A stretch of DNA of 16,975 nucleotides from an uncultured Brevundimonas sp. (GCF_943913055.1 NZ_CALTWS010000033.1:1-16975); one strand, 5' to 3'. Positions 1 to 7,278 are shown, counted from the first letter of the stretch. Translations and numbers: made by a program. The notes: generated by a model not told the origin, from the letters alone.

Positions 1-1
1 G

Positions 2-571
2 CCTGACGCAGACGGCATCGGTCTGATCCGGGCCTTGCGGGCGCGCCCCGAAACGCGCGACCTGCCGGTCGTTGTGGTGTCGGCAGATACCGCGCGTGGC
101 ATGGCCCGCGGTCGTTCGCTGGAGGTGGTGGACTGGCTGGAGAAGCCGTTCGATCAGAATCGCCTGCGGGCGGCCGTGGCCGCCATTTACCAGAAGGGTT
201 CGGATCGCAAGCCCCGCATCCTGCATGTCGATGACGACCGCGATATCTTGGAAGTCACAGCCTCAGCCCTGGGAGGGAGCGCGGACATCACGCCCGCCGA
301 GAGCCTGGCGGCGGCACGGGCCGTGTTGGTGACGATGAAGCCGGATCTGGTCATTCTGGACCTTGGCCTGCCCGACGGATCAGGGCTGGAGTTGCTGGGT
401 GATCTGGGTGACGATGCAGGGCGAACCATCCCTGTCATCGTCTATTCGGCCCAGGAGATGGACGGAGCATTGGCCAATAGGGTCGAGGCTGTGCTGACCA
501 AGTCGCGGACGTCCCTGGCTGGACTGGCACGGACGGTCCGTCGTCTGACAGACACTCGTGGAGACAGTTGA
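2..571 (+). CDS. Hybrid sensor protein, C-terminal part with two receiver domains (5' end outside window)
   Basis: This is the C-terminal end of a phosphorelay protein, probably a hybrid histidine kinase. The frame is open from base 2, and the first residues (DADGIGLIRALR) already belong to a receiver domain, so the gene starts upstream of the window. An internal TTG at 35 is not a credible start because it would cut the receiver in half. The first receiver shows only its second half, ending in the conserved Lys of LEKPF. The second receiver begins at about visible residue 70 with the acidic pocket HVDDD. Its phospho-acceptor Asp is in VILDLGLPDGSG (codon 359-361), followed by the Ser switch residue in VIVYSA and a Lys in LTKSR. 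In this last motif the usual Pro after Lys is Ser. The stop codon shares one base with the next gene's ATG, so translation is probably coupled. Kinase identity is inferred; the visible part could also be a multi-receiver protein without a kinase. Confidence 0.85.
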   Translation, partial: PDADGIGLIRALRARPETRDLPVVVVSADTARGMARGRSLEVVDWLEKPFDQNRLRAAVAAIYQKGSDRKPRILHVDDDRDILEVTASALGGSADITPAESLAAARAVLVTMKPDLVILDLGLPDGSGLELLGDLGDDAGRTIPVIVYSAQEMDGALANRVEAVLTKSRTSLAGLARTVRRLTDTRGDS

Positions 572-945
572 TGCTGAACGTTTTGCACGTCGACGATGAG
601 CCCGATATCCGTGAAGTCGCGGCCTTTGCGCTGGAAATGGATCCGGACATGGTCGTCCGTTCGGCCGCATCGGGGCGTGAAGCGCTGGATCTCATCGGCG
701 GGGGCTACACCCCTGATGTCATTTTGCTGGATGTTATGATGCCCGAGCTGGACGGGCCGGGAACGCTGGAAAGGCTTCGTCTGATCCCTGGTCATGGCGA
801 CACGCCGGTCATCTTCATGACCGCCAGGGCACAGTCCCATGAGCTGGATCGTTTTCTAGGTCTGGGAGCCATCGCCGTCATCATCAAGCCGTTCGACCCG
901 ATGACCCTGGGTCAGCAACTGCGCGATCACCTGGCCAGCGCATGA
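571..945 (+). CDS. Single-domain response regulator (CheY-like)
   Basis: This is a stand-alone receiver of 124 residues with no output domain, likely a shuttle or connector in a phosphorelay in the cytoplasm. All catalytic positions are present: acidic pocket Asp8-Asp9, phospho-acceptor Asp54 in VILLDVMMPELDG, switch Thr84 in IFMTAR and Lys106 in IIKPF. I start at the ATG at 571, which has a GGAGA ribosome-binding sequence just upstream and fuses to the previous stop as TGATG. A TTG three bases earlier is possible but less likely. The gene ends in an ATGA overlap with the Hpt gene, which suggests the two products are made together and exchange phosphate. Receiver identity is certain; the partners are inferred from position. 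Confidence 0.93.
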   Translation: MLNVLHVDDEPDIREVAAFALEMDPDMVVRSAASGREALDLIGGGYTPDVILLDVMMPELDGPGTLERLRLIPGHGDTPVIFMTARAQSHELDRFLGLGAIAVIIKPFDPMTLGQQLRDHLASA

Positions 946-1220
946 GCGATCCGCTTGCACCGCTCAGGGATCGTTTCCGCGCCCGTCTGATGACGGATCG
1001 CGCCGAGCTTGACGTTCTAAGTCAGGGGGATCCCAGAAGCGATGACCTGCGTCGGCTGGTCCATAATCTGGCGGGGGCAGCGGGAACGTTCGGCTTCAGC
1101 CTGCTCAGCAAGGCGGCCATCGAGATCGACGATCAGATGGCGTCAGGATCGCCGGCCGATGCCGGTAGCCTTGACCGCCTCAAGCAGACACTGGATGAGG
1201 CGGCTCAATCAGCAGGTTGA
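942..1220 (+). CDS. Histidine phosphotransfer (Hpt) domain protein
   Basis: This 92-residue protein matches the Hpt four-helix-bundle family, which carries phosphate between receiver domains. The phosphorylatable His41 sits in LRRLVHNLAGAAGTFGF, the typical H-x-L-x-G context followed by the small-residue and Phe pattern of the second helix. No kinase catalytic or dimerisation segment is present, so it cannot autophosphorylate. It starts in a four-base ATGA overlap with the preceding receiver gene. Together with the hybrid protein upstream and the receiver downstream it completes a His-Asp-His-Asp relay within about 1.6 kb. Which receiver is donor and which is acceptor cannot be read from sequence. 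Confidence 0.9.
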   Translation: MSDPLAPLRDRFRARLMTDRAELDVLSQGDPRSDDLRRLVHNLAGAAGTFGFSLLSKAAIEIDDQMASGSPADAGSLDRLKQTLDEAAQSAG

Positions 1221-1253
1221 TGCTGGTCGGCCCGTCGTTCTGGTGGAGTTGGT

Positions 1254-1646
1254 GTGACACAGCGAATTTTCGTGGTCGAGGACGACCTCCTGCTGCGTGA
1301 AGCGGTGAACCTGATCCTGACGCACGCAGGCTATGAGGTTTCGACGACGGCGGTGGGGACCGGAGCAGCCGCCCTGGTCGCAAGGTTCAGGCCGCATTTG
1401 GTGCTACTTGATATCCGGCTGCCTGACGTCAATGGCCTGCATGTGCTGCGTGCGATCAGGGCGTCCGGACACCGTGCGCCGGTGGTCATGATGACGGCGG
1501 ACAATCGGCCCGACACGGTCCGTGACGTAATGGCCATGGGCGGCAATGGCTATCTGTTGAAGCCGTTCGAGCCGAAGGATCTGATCGCCCGGGTCAAGTT
1601 AGCGTTGAAGACCGCGGGCGACACGGCCCACTACATCGATGACTAG
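1254..1646 (+). CDS. Single-domain response regulator (CheY-like)
   Basis: This second stand-alone receiver has 130 residues. The acidic pocket is Glu9-Asp10-Asp11, the phospho-acceptor is Asp53 in LVLLDIRLPDVNG, the switch residue is Thr81 in VVMMTAD, and Lys103 lies in LLKPFEP. The start is GTG at 1254, supported by GGAG at 1245-1248. The next in-frame alternatives would remove the acidic pocket. A short hydrophilic tail follows the receiver and there is no DNA-binding or enzymatic domain. It follows the Hpt gene by 33 bases, so it is probably in the same transcript and a candidate final acceptor of the relay. Its stop codon overlaps that of the convergent LuxR-type regulator gene. Confidence 0.92.
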   Translation: MTQRIFVVEDDLLLREAVNLILTHAGYEVSTTAVGTGAAALVARFRPHLVLLDIRLPDVNGLHVLRAIRASGHRAPVVMMTADNRPDTVRDVMAMGGNGYLLKPFEPKDLIARVKLALKTAGDTAHYIDD

Positions 1647-2290
1647 GCGCTGGAGCCATTGTTCATGTCGTTTAGGTAGGGGCGAATGGCAAGAATCGCC
1701 TGGGTGCGATTGCTGACGCCCAGTTTGCGAAAAATCGCCGAGAGATGCTGTTTCACCGTGCCCTCGGTGATATTCATGTCGGCGGCGATTTGCTTGTTCA
1801 GCCGTCCGTCCGCGAGGGCCGTAAGCACCCTCAATTGACCGGCCGACAGACTGGCGATTTTGCGCGTGAAGTCACGGGCCGCTGGCGGCGGGGCTTCCAT
1901 TTCCGGAAACAGGGCCTCGCCCCTCAGGATTGCGCCCACAGCATTCACCAGCGATTCGACCGGGGCTGATTTGCTCAGATAGGCCGCAACGCCGAAGGTT
2001 CGCGCCATGGCCACGGCGTGTGCATCGGCCCGGGCGGAGACAATGGCGATAGGCTTGTCCGGCAAGAGTTGCTGCAGGCGGATCAGCGCGCTGAATCCCG
2101 TCGCGTCCGGCAGCATCAGATCCAGCAGGACAAGGCTGATCCGCGCATTGTGCTGGCGCACAAAGGCTTCGGCTTCGGTCGCCGAGGTGACGCGGCCTAC
2201 GTCGATATGGGGATAGGCTGCGCGGATCGACAGCTCGAACGCCTCCCCAACCAATGGATGGTCATCAACGATCAGCACGATCCAGCGCAT
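1643..2290 (-). CDS. NarL/LuxR-family two-component response regulator
   Basis: This is a 215-residue DNA-binding response regulator. The receiver covers about residues 3-120, with acidic pocket Asp9-Asp10, phospho-acceptor Asp57 in LVLLDLMLPDATG, Ser85 as switch residue and Lys107 in YLSKSAP. A linker leads to a LuxR-type helix-turn-helix at about residues 148-208, whose recognition region reads NKQIAADMNITEGTVKQHL and ends in KLGVSNRTQA, very close to the NarL/FixJ consensus. The ATG at 2288-2290 gives a receiver of normal length; its ribosome-binding site is weak. It is transcribed divergently from the pilus operon, with a shared AT-rich region of about 280 bases, and convergently with the phosphorelay genes. 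BvgA- and FimZ-type regulators of this family often control fimbriae, so control of the neighbouring pilus is a reasonable inference. Confidence 0.93.
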   Translation of the reverse strand: MRWIVLIVDDHPLVGEAFELSIRAAYPHIDVGRVTSATEAEAFVRQHNARISLVLLDLMLPDATGFSALIRLQQLLPDKPIAIVSARADAHAVAMARTFGVAAYLSKSAPVESLVNAVGAILRGEALFPEMEAPPPAARDFTRKIASLSAGQLRVLTALADGRLNKQIAADMNITEGTVKQHLSAIFRKLGVSNRTQAILAIRPYLNDMNNGSSA

Positions 2291-2382
2291 GAAGCGCAGC
2301 GTCTCTTATTCTACCCACATTTGCAAACCCACGCCGTCAGCAACAAGCCCAAGCATCATACTTAATAAACAGTAAACAAATC

Positions 2383-2411
2383 TTGCCGATCAACTCGATT
2401 CGGGCTGTATC
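2383..2411 (+). promoter_or_regulatory. Candidate housekeeping sigma promoter of the pilus operon
   Basis: TTGCCGA (2383-2389), 14 bases of spacer, then GCTGTATC (2404-2411). The Caulobacter housekeeping consensus is TTGACGS, 10-14 bases, GCTANAWC. The match has one mismatch in TTGACG, a last base that is A rather than S, one mismatch in the -10 element, and allowed spacing. It would give a leader of about 150 bases before the first pilin. Consensus knowledge is from memory of the family; use in vivo is inferred. Confidence 0.4.
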
Positions 2412-2430
2412 AAAATAATACACTGAAATC

Positions 2431-2441
2431 ATTCGTCGAAT
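2431..2441. promoter_or_regulatory. Hyphenated palindrome, possible regulator binding site
   Basis: ATTCG-T-CGAAT is a perfect five-base inverted repeat around one central base, about 20 bases downstream of the candidate -10 element of the pilus operon. Short symmetric sites are typical of LuxR-type dimers, and such a regulator gene is adjacent. There is only one copy, so this could be chance. Confidence 0.25.
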
Positions 2442-2568
2442 ACTTTAGTCTGATCCCTATAACTTTGGTTCGAAAACGGCCTTTATGAGGAGCCGCCGCG
2501 TGGACGTTTTTGCGGCCGGGGCGCATCCGGCGATCACCTTATCGCAACCGCCTCGCCGGAGACCTCTG

Positions 2569-3096
2569 ATGAACAAGCTGATCTGCACCGCCGCCGCATT
2601 CGCCGCCGTCGCCTTCGCCGCCCCGGCCATGGCCCAGTCCACCGCATCGACCACGGGCACGGGTTCCATCACCGTAATCCGCCCCCTGACGATCACCAAG
2701 AATGCCGACCTGAAGTTCGGCACCATCGTGAGGCCCTCGACCGGGTCCGGCACCGTAGTCGTCAGCGCCGCCGGTGCCCGGTCGGTGACGGGTGGCGTCG
2801 TCGGCCTGGCCTCGGGCGACACGCCGCAGGCGTCGCAGTTCACCGTCGACGGCGAAGGGGGTCAGTCAATCTCGGTCACCATCCCCGCCACCTTCACCAT
2901 GGCCAATGGCTCTGACAGCCTGACGGTCACGACCAACAACAGCCTGACAGGTTCGGCCAGCGCCCAGACCCTGAGCAACGCCCTGGGTTCGGCCGGTTCG
3001 CTGGTGTTCCGCGTCGGTGGAACCGTACCGGTCGCCTCGACCGCTGCCACTGGCACCTACACCGGCACCTTCACTGTTTCGGCCGCCTACAACTGA
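2569..3096 (+). CDS. DUF4402 pilin-like protein, probable major subunit
   Basis: This 175-residue secreted protein opens the chaperone-usher operon. Residues 1-22 form a Sec signal peptide with a cut at AMA-Q. The mature part starts with the DUF4402 pattern: an ITVIRPLTITKNADLKFGTIV strand pair, a Gly/Thr-rich GTVVVS segment, then an SQFTVDGEGGQSISVTIP segment, and a terminal strand FTVSAAYN. There is no cysteine in the mature protein, unlike classical FimA/PapA pilins. DUF4402 proteins accompany alternative chaperone-usher systems, and their beta-sandwich completion by donor strand is assumed from that. I start at ATG 2569, with GGAGA six bases upstream. The ATG at 2485 in the same frame would bury the signal peptide behind 28 hydrophilic residues. 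Its first position, and the gap after it, suggest the most abundant subunit. Confidence 0.85.
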   Translation: MNKLICTAAAFAAVAFAAPAMAQSTASTTGTGSITVIRPLTITKNADLKFGTIVRPSTGSGTVVVSAAGARSVTGGVVGLASGDTPQASQFTVDGEGGQSISVTIPATFTMANGSDSLTVTTNNSLTGSASAQTLSNALGSAGSLVFRVGGTVPVASTAATGTYTGTFTVSAAYN

Positions 3097-3100
3097 TCGA

Positions 3101-3157
3101 GGGGTTCCGCCGGACGCGGCCCGATTAACGTTCGGGACAGTCGATGGCGGTAACCTC
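3101..3157 (+). promoter_or_regulatory. Intercistronic RNA structure between pilin and chaperone
   Basis: The 92-base gap after the first pilin can fold into a long stem: 3101-3111 (GGGGTTCCGCC) pairs with 3146-3157 (GGCGGTAACCTC) through 11 pairs, one of them G-U, with a single bulged T at 3151. The loop holds a smaller hairpin, CCCGA 3120-3124 with TCGGG 3132-3136. A competing pairing exists between GACAG 3136-3140 and CTGTC 3159-3163. No T-run follows, so it is not a standard intrinsic terminator. It could stabilise the upstream pilin message or reduce read-through. This is predicted by eye without an energy calculation. Confidence 0.4.
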
Positions 3158-3188
3158 CCTGTCGCGCCCGTTTGAGTGAGGTCGTCTG

Positions 3189-4037
3189 ATGTTCAAGTCC
3201 GTGATCGCCGCCTGTGCCGTCTTCCTGTCGCTTTCGGCGGCGGGAGGAGCCTCGGCCCAGGTCGGTGCGGACCTGAACATTTCGCCCCGGCGCGTGACTT
3301 TTGACGCCAGCGAGCGCGCCGCATCGGTCTATGTTTTCAATCAAGGCGATGCCCCGGCCACCTATACGGTCGAACTGGTTGATCGGGTCATGCAGCCCGA
3401 CGGCCAGATCGTCGCCGCCGCCGAACTCACGACGCCCAGCCCGCTGGGTATGTCGGCTGCGGACTTCATCCAGTATACGCCGCGTCGCGTGACCCTGCAG
3501 CCGCGCGAGAGCCAGGTCATCCGCATTCGCGTACGCCCCCCTGCGACGGGTGCGGCCCGAGAGTATCGCACTCATCTGACCGTGACGGCACTTCCGCCTG
3601 AGGACAGCGGCTTCACCGCTTCCCAAGCCGCCGCGCCCGGCACCGATGAGGTCGCGCTTCAGGTGGTCGCCCTGTTCAGCGTCAGCATACCCTTGATTCT
3701 GCGCGAGGGTGACGTCGATGCGCGCGCGGGGATCGACAGTGTCGTTCGTCTGGCTCCGGTCGAGGGCGCTCCGAATGGCGCGATCCAGCTAGACCTGCTC
3801 CGACTGGGAACCAACTCGGTCTATGGTGACGTCCAGATTTATGCCGGTCAGGGGAGTCGCGAGCGTCTGGTCACCGCCGTGCGCGGCGTCGCTGTCTATC
3901 CCGAGATCGACCGCAGGACGGTCGTAGCCCCTCTCTCAGAGGCCCTGCCCGCGGGCGAGCCCCTGCGTATCGTCTATGTCGATGACGATGCGCAGCCCGG
4001 TTCCGCCCTCGCGACGGCGGTCGTTCCGGGGGCATGA
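3189..4037 (+). CDS. Periplasmic pilus chaperone, PapD-like
   Basis: This 282-residue protein is the periplasmic chaperone that would hold pilin subunits until the usher takes them. A signal peptide ends at ASA-Q (residues 1-23). The PapD-type N-domain follows, with LNISPRRVTFDASERAASVYVFNQG, where the Arg pair at 34-35 lies at the place of the subunit-anchoring Arg of PapD, and later the VTLQPRESQVIRIRV strand that ends the first Ig domain in this family. The inter-domain strand reads VSIPLILRE. The C-domain is weakly conserved and the protein is longer than PapD (about 220 mature residues). GAGG at 3178-3181 supports ATG 3189. It overlaps the usher gene by ATGA, so the two are coupled. It belongs to the chaperone type seen with DUF4402 pilins rather than the classical FimC group; this subgroup assignment is inference. 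Confidence 0.85.
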   Translation: MFKSVIAACAVFLSLSAAGGASAQVGADLNISPRRVTFDASERAASVYVFNQGDAPATYTVELVDRVMQPDGQIVAAAELTTPSPLGMSAADFIQYTPRRVTLQPRESQVIRIRVRPPATGAAREYRTHLTVTALPPEDSGFTASQAAAPGTDEVALQVVALFSVSIPLILREGDVDARAGIDSVVRLAPVEGAPNGAIQLDLLRLGTNSVYGDVQIYAGQGSRERLVTAVRGVAVYPEIDRRTVVAPLSEALPAGEPLRIVYVDDDAQPGSALATAVVPGA

Positions 4038-6751
4038 GCGATGTTCGCCCGCTGGCGGTCCTGTTTGTCGCTGGCCTGTATGCCATCACCGGTGCCACCA
4101 CCGCTCACGCCCAGAATCTGGTCTCCAGCTTGGTGCGCGCTGCGGACCCCCAACCCTTCAGCCCCGATGACCTGCTCTTTATGGAGGTCACCGCCGACGG
4201 CTATCGGCTGGCAGAGACGATGAACGTCTACGGCTCGCGGGGTGGCGTCTATGTGCCCTTGGGCGAGTTCTCGCGTGTTGCGGACTTTGCTGTAGGCGTC
4301 TTCCCCGCGGAGGGACGCGCAGAAGGCTGGGTCGGTTCGCGCGATCGCGAGCTGAGGCTCGATCTGACCAGCAGAACCGCCGTCATCGGCAACCGGCAGG
4401 TCTCCTTTGAACCCGGCCAGGCAGCGTTCTTCGATGGCGATCTTTATCTTCGGATAGACCTTCTGGAGCAGTTGCTGCCTGTTCGACTGCGGGCTGACAT
4501 CAATGCCCAGACCTTGGTGGTGGTCCCGACTGAACCCCTGCCGTTTCAGCAGCGTCTGGCGCGCGAGCAGCGCGCTGCCGGTCTGGGGCAGGGCAATACG
4601 GCCGTGCCATCAGCCCGCATCGAGACCCCATACCGCCTGTTCACCGCCCCGGCGTTCGACGTCAATCTGGGCGGACAGATCGCGCGTGACGGCCAGAACC
4701 AGACGCGCAATTACGACCTGCGCTTCGCCGGCGATCTGGCCTATGCCGGGCTGCAGGGTTTCATCGGCTCCGATCAGGACGGCAGCCTGAACGACGCGCG
4801 CGTCCTGCTTGAACGAAAGGACCCGGACGGCCGCGCCCTGGGCTTTCTGGGCGGAACGCGCGCCGGGATCGGCGATGTCTTCACGCCGTCCATGGCTCTG
4901 GGTGCGGCCAGTTTCGGCGGGCGCGGCATCTATTACACCTCCGCGCCGCTGGAGGCGCTGGACCTCTCGACCCCGCTCGACCTGCGGGGCGAACTTCCGC
5001 TGGGCGAGGATGTGGAGCTGTATGTCAACGAAGTTCTTCAGGCGACGCAGGCCTCGGCCGTCCAGGGTCGCTACGAATTTCTCGACGTTCCGTTGACATT
5101 TGGCCTCAACACCATTCGCCTCGTCTTCTACGGACCACAGGGACAGACCCGCGAACAGGTGCGCCGCATCAACTTCGGTACGGGACAGGTCGCTGCGGGC
5201 CAGTTCGTGATGCGGCTGGGGGCCGTCGAACAGAACCGGCCCGTCTTCCAGATCGGCGAACCGCTCGCCGATTCATCCACGGGTGAAGCCCGTCTTTCGG
5301 CCGTCTTTGACTATGGCATCAACTCTACTCTGACGGTCAGCGGGGGCTTGGCGCGATACACGCCTCAGGGACGCGACGCCCGAAATGTCGGACTGCTGGG
5401 TCTGCGCACCTCGATCGGAGCGGTTGCAGGTCAGCTGGATGTGGCGCGGGACGATAAAGGCGGGCAGGGCGCAACCCTGGGTGTCGCAGCGCGTCCCTTC
5501 GGCATTTCGCTGGTCGGGCGTCATTCCGAATATTCAGGAGGCTTCATTGACGAGACCCGCCAGTTCGGCTTCGGCGACGCAGTCAGCCTGCGCCGCGCCA
5601 CCGACCTTCGTGCCGACGTGCAGTTTCGTCCCGTGAATGGGGTGTCCGTGCCGCTGTCGCTGGACCTGCGCCGCCTGGAGCGAACCGATGACACCGACCT
5701 GTTCACGGCCGAGGCGCGGACCTCGCTACCCCTCGACCGCTACTACCTTTCTTCAAGCCTGGCCTATGAAAACGAAGGCACTGTACAGGAGCGGCGCGAC
5801 CGCCTGGTCGGCGCTTTCGATGTCGCGACCCTGGTTGCCGCCCGTGCCCAGTTGAGGGGCGGCCTGTCCTATGAGATCGGGCCCGACGCCGGGATTGATA
5901 CCGCCTACGCCAATGTCGATATCCAGATCAGCGAGCGACGGGCGTTGCGCCTCGGCGTCGTGCGCGCGCTTGGCGATACCGGGGCCACAACGTTCCAGGC
6001 TTCGGGCCTGTATCGCGCCTCGCGCTTCGATATGTCGGTCAATGCGGCCTATGAAGCCGATCGGGGCGATTGGCAGGTCGGCCTGCAAATGGGCTTTGGC
6101 CTGAGTTTCGATCCCTTTGCGCGTCGGTATCGCATGACGCGTCCGGGCATTTCGTCGGGCGGCTCGGTAGCCGTCGATGCCTTTATCGACGCCAACAGCG
6201 ACGGTGTGCGCCAAACGACTGAATCTGGTGTGTCCAACGTTGTGGTGGAGACCCCTTCAGGCCCTGCTATCACGGGGAGCGATGGCCGCGTCCTCGGCGG
6301 CGGTCTGGGTGATCCGGCAAGCGCACGTTTGCGTGTGAACCTGGAGGGTATCGACGATCCGTTCCTGGTCGGACCCGCCCAGGCCATAGACCTTGTGCCG
6401 CGTCCCGGTCGCACGACTGTCGTCCTCTATCCGATGCAGGTCACCAGCGAGGTCGAACTCACCGCCCGCCTGGTGCGAGATGGCCAGACCCGAGCCTTGG
6501 CGGCTGTCGATCTTCAACTGGTTCACAGCGCAGGCGGCGCGCCGGTCAAGACGCGCACCGACCACGCCGGTGTCGCATTCATCGAGGGTCTGCGACCCGG
6601 CTCCTATCGTGTCGAGCTGGATCCCGACCAGGCGCGCGACCTGGGCTTGACCATGGTCGCCCCCGTCGAACTGATCGCGCCCGCCGGGGGTGGCTTCGTA
6701 CGCGGCGGTGACGTTCTGATCCGTATCGATGAAAGCGAAGGTCGGTCGTGA
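4034..6751 (+). CDS. Outer-membrane pilus usher, non-classical type
   Basis: This 905-residue protein is the outer-membrane assembly pore of the pilus. A signal peptide ends near AHA-Q (residue 27). The N-terminal periplasmic part (about 28-180) has a compact beta pattern (YVPLGEFSRV, ELRLDL, LYLRIDLLEQLLPVRL) unlike the classical usher N-domain. A plug-like Ig segment follows around 310-385, with DVELYVNEVL, GRYEFLDVPL and GLNTIRLVFYGP. From there to about residue 705 alternating strands typical of a beta barrel dominate. The C-terminal part starts with a 12-residue EF-hand-like loop, DANSDGVRQTTE at 719-730, followed by GVSNVVVET, the arrangement of SdrD B-type calcium-binding domains, then a carboxypeptidase-regulatory-like beta sandwich (TDHAGVAFIEGLRPGSYRVEL). 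The protein has no cysteine. The start is fixed by the ATGA overlap with the chaperone gene, and the stop overlaps the next pilin's start. Usher identity is strong from context and plug motifs. Confidence 0.85.
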   Translation: MSDVRPLAVLFVAGLYAITGATTAHAQNLVSSLVRAADPQPFSPDDLLFMEVTADGYRLAETMNVYGSRGGVYVPLGEFSRVADFAVGVFPAEGRAEGWVGSRDRELRLDLTSRTAVIGNRQVSFEPGQAAFFDGDLYLRIDLLEQLLPVRLRADINAQTLVVVPTEPLPFQQRLAREQRAAGLGQGNTAVPSARIETPYRLFTAPAFDVNLGGQIARDGQNQTRNYDLRFAGDLAYAGLQGFIGSDQDGSLNDARVLLERKDPDGRALGFLGGTRAGIGDVFTPSMALGAASFGGRGIYYTSAPLEALDLSTPLDLRGELPLGEDVELYVNEVLQATQASAVQGRYEFLDVPLTFGLNTIRLVFYGPQGQTREQVRRINFGTGQVAAGQFVMRLGAVEQNRPVFQIGEPLADSSTGEARLSAVFDYGINSTLTVSGGLARYTPQGRDARNVGLLGLRTSIGAVAGQLDVARDDKGGQGATLGVAARPFGISLVGRHSEYSGGFIDETRQFGFGDAVSLRRATDLRADVQFRPVNGVSVPLSLDLRRLERTDDTDLFTAEARTSLPLDRYYLSSSLAYENEGTVQERRDRLVGAFDVATLVAARAQLRGGLSYEIGPDAGIDTAYANVDIQISERRALRLGVVRALGDTGATTFQASGLYRASRFDMSVNAAYEADRGDWQVGLQMGFGLSFDPFARRYRMTRPGISSGGSVAVDAFIDANSDGVRQTTESGVSNVVVETPSGPAITGSDGRVLGGGLGDPASARLRVNLEGIDDPFLVGPAQAIDLVPRPGRTTVVLYPMQVTSEVELTARLVRDGQTRALAAVDLQLVHSAGGAPVKTRTDHAGVAFIEGLRPGSYRVELDPDQARDLGLTMVAPVELIAPAGGGFVRGGDVLIRIDESEGRS

Positions 6752-7278
6752 TGCGCACCTGTCTCAGTCTGGTGATGTTTGGCGCTACGCTGCTGATGGC
6801 CACCCCGGCCGCCGCGCAGCTCAGCGTGTCTCGCTCGCCCTCAGGTACGGCTCCTGTCATCGGCACAGTGGTGCGCGGTAGTGCAGCGACGACCTTTTCG
6901 ATCAGCACAGCAGGCGTCGTCACGCGCACCTCGGGCGATGCGATCCGCCTCAGCTCGACATCGCTGACGCCGCCGACGATCAGCATCAACTGTGGGCTGA
7001 CCCTGATGACCTGCCAGACCCGTGACGTGCGGGTCGTCGTCACGGCCTCGGGCGCATCGGATGACGGCAGCATCAGCCGCTTTCGCATAGGCACCCTCAC
7101 CGGTGGCACCTACCGGACCAGCGCTCCAGCCGATGCCGCCAGTCTGACGTTCACGTTGCGCCCTATCGGATCTGGTCGGTCCGTGACCTTCCCGCTTGGA
7201 ATGGACGTCCTTCTGGCGGCGGGGGCGGACAGTGGAACCGACACCTTCACCTACACCGTCACGGCGACCTTCCTGTGA
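6751..7278 (+). CDS. Secreted pilin-like minor subunit with a cysteine pair
   Basis: This 175-residue protein has a Sec signal peptide cut at AAA-Q (after residue 22) and a beta-rich, Ser/Thr/Gly-rich mature part that resembles DUF4402 proteins loosely (GTVVRGSAATTFSIS, VRVVVTASG, TYTVTATFL). It differs from its two relatives here by Cys81 and Cys88 in SINCGLTLMTC, which could form a small disulfide loop in the periplasm. The ATG at 6751 shares one base with the usher stop; a GTG at 6748 is an alternative, and GAAGG at 6737-6741 serves either. Its place right after the usher suggests a minor or tip subunit. I see no lectin-like extra domain. The function is inferred mainly from context. Confidence 0.7.
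   Translation: MRTCLSLVMFGATLLMATPAAAQLSVSRSPSGTAPVIGTVVRGSAATTFSISTAGVVTRTSGDAIRLSSTSLTPPTISINCGLTLMTCQTRDVRVVVTASGASDDGSISRFRIGTLTGGTYRTSAPADAASLTFTLRPIGSGRSVTFPLGMDVLLAAGADSGTDTFTYTVTATFL

Larger units (their letters stand above)
2291..2568. promoter_or_regulatory. Divergent intergenic region: promoters, palindrome and structured pilin leader
   Basis: These 278 bases separate the LuxR-type regulator from the pilus operon. The stretch 2340-2475 is much richer in A and T than the genes around it, as expected for promoters. It holds a promoter candidate facing the pilin (2383-2411), a hyphenated palindrome at 2431-2441 (ATTCG-T-CGAAT) and, on the minus strand, a TATGAT at 2360-2355 that may belong to the regulator's own promoter. 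Closer to the pilin the leader becomes GC-rich and can fold: GCGAT at 2530-2534 pairs with ATCGC at 2541-2545 and GCGG at 2512-2515 with CCGC at 2548-2551, just upstream of the GGAGA ribosome-binding sequence at 2558-2562. All sites are read by eye. Confidence 0.5.

Noticed and set aside
2485..2559. Leader peptide attenuator ahead of the pilin
   Set aside because: The frame does not stop before the pilin gene, and no terminator with a T-run is present.
2485..2568. Upstream ATG giving the first pilin a 28-residue extension
   Set aside because: It would bury the signal peptide, and the ATG at 2569 has a good ribosome-binding sequence.
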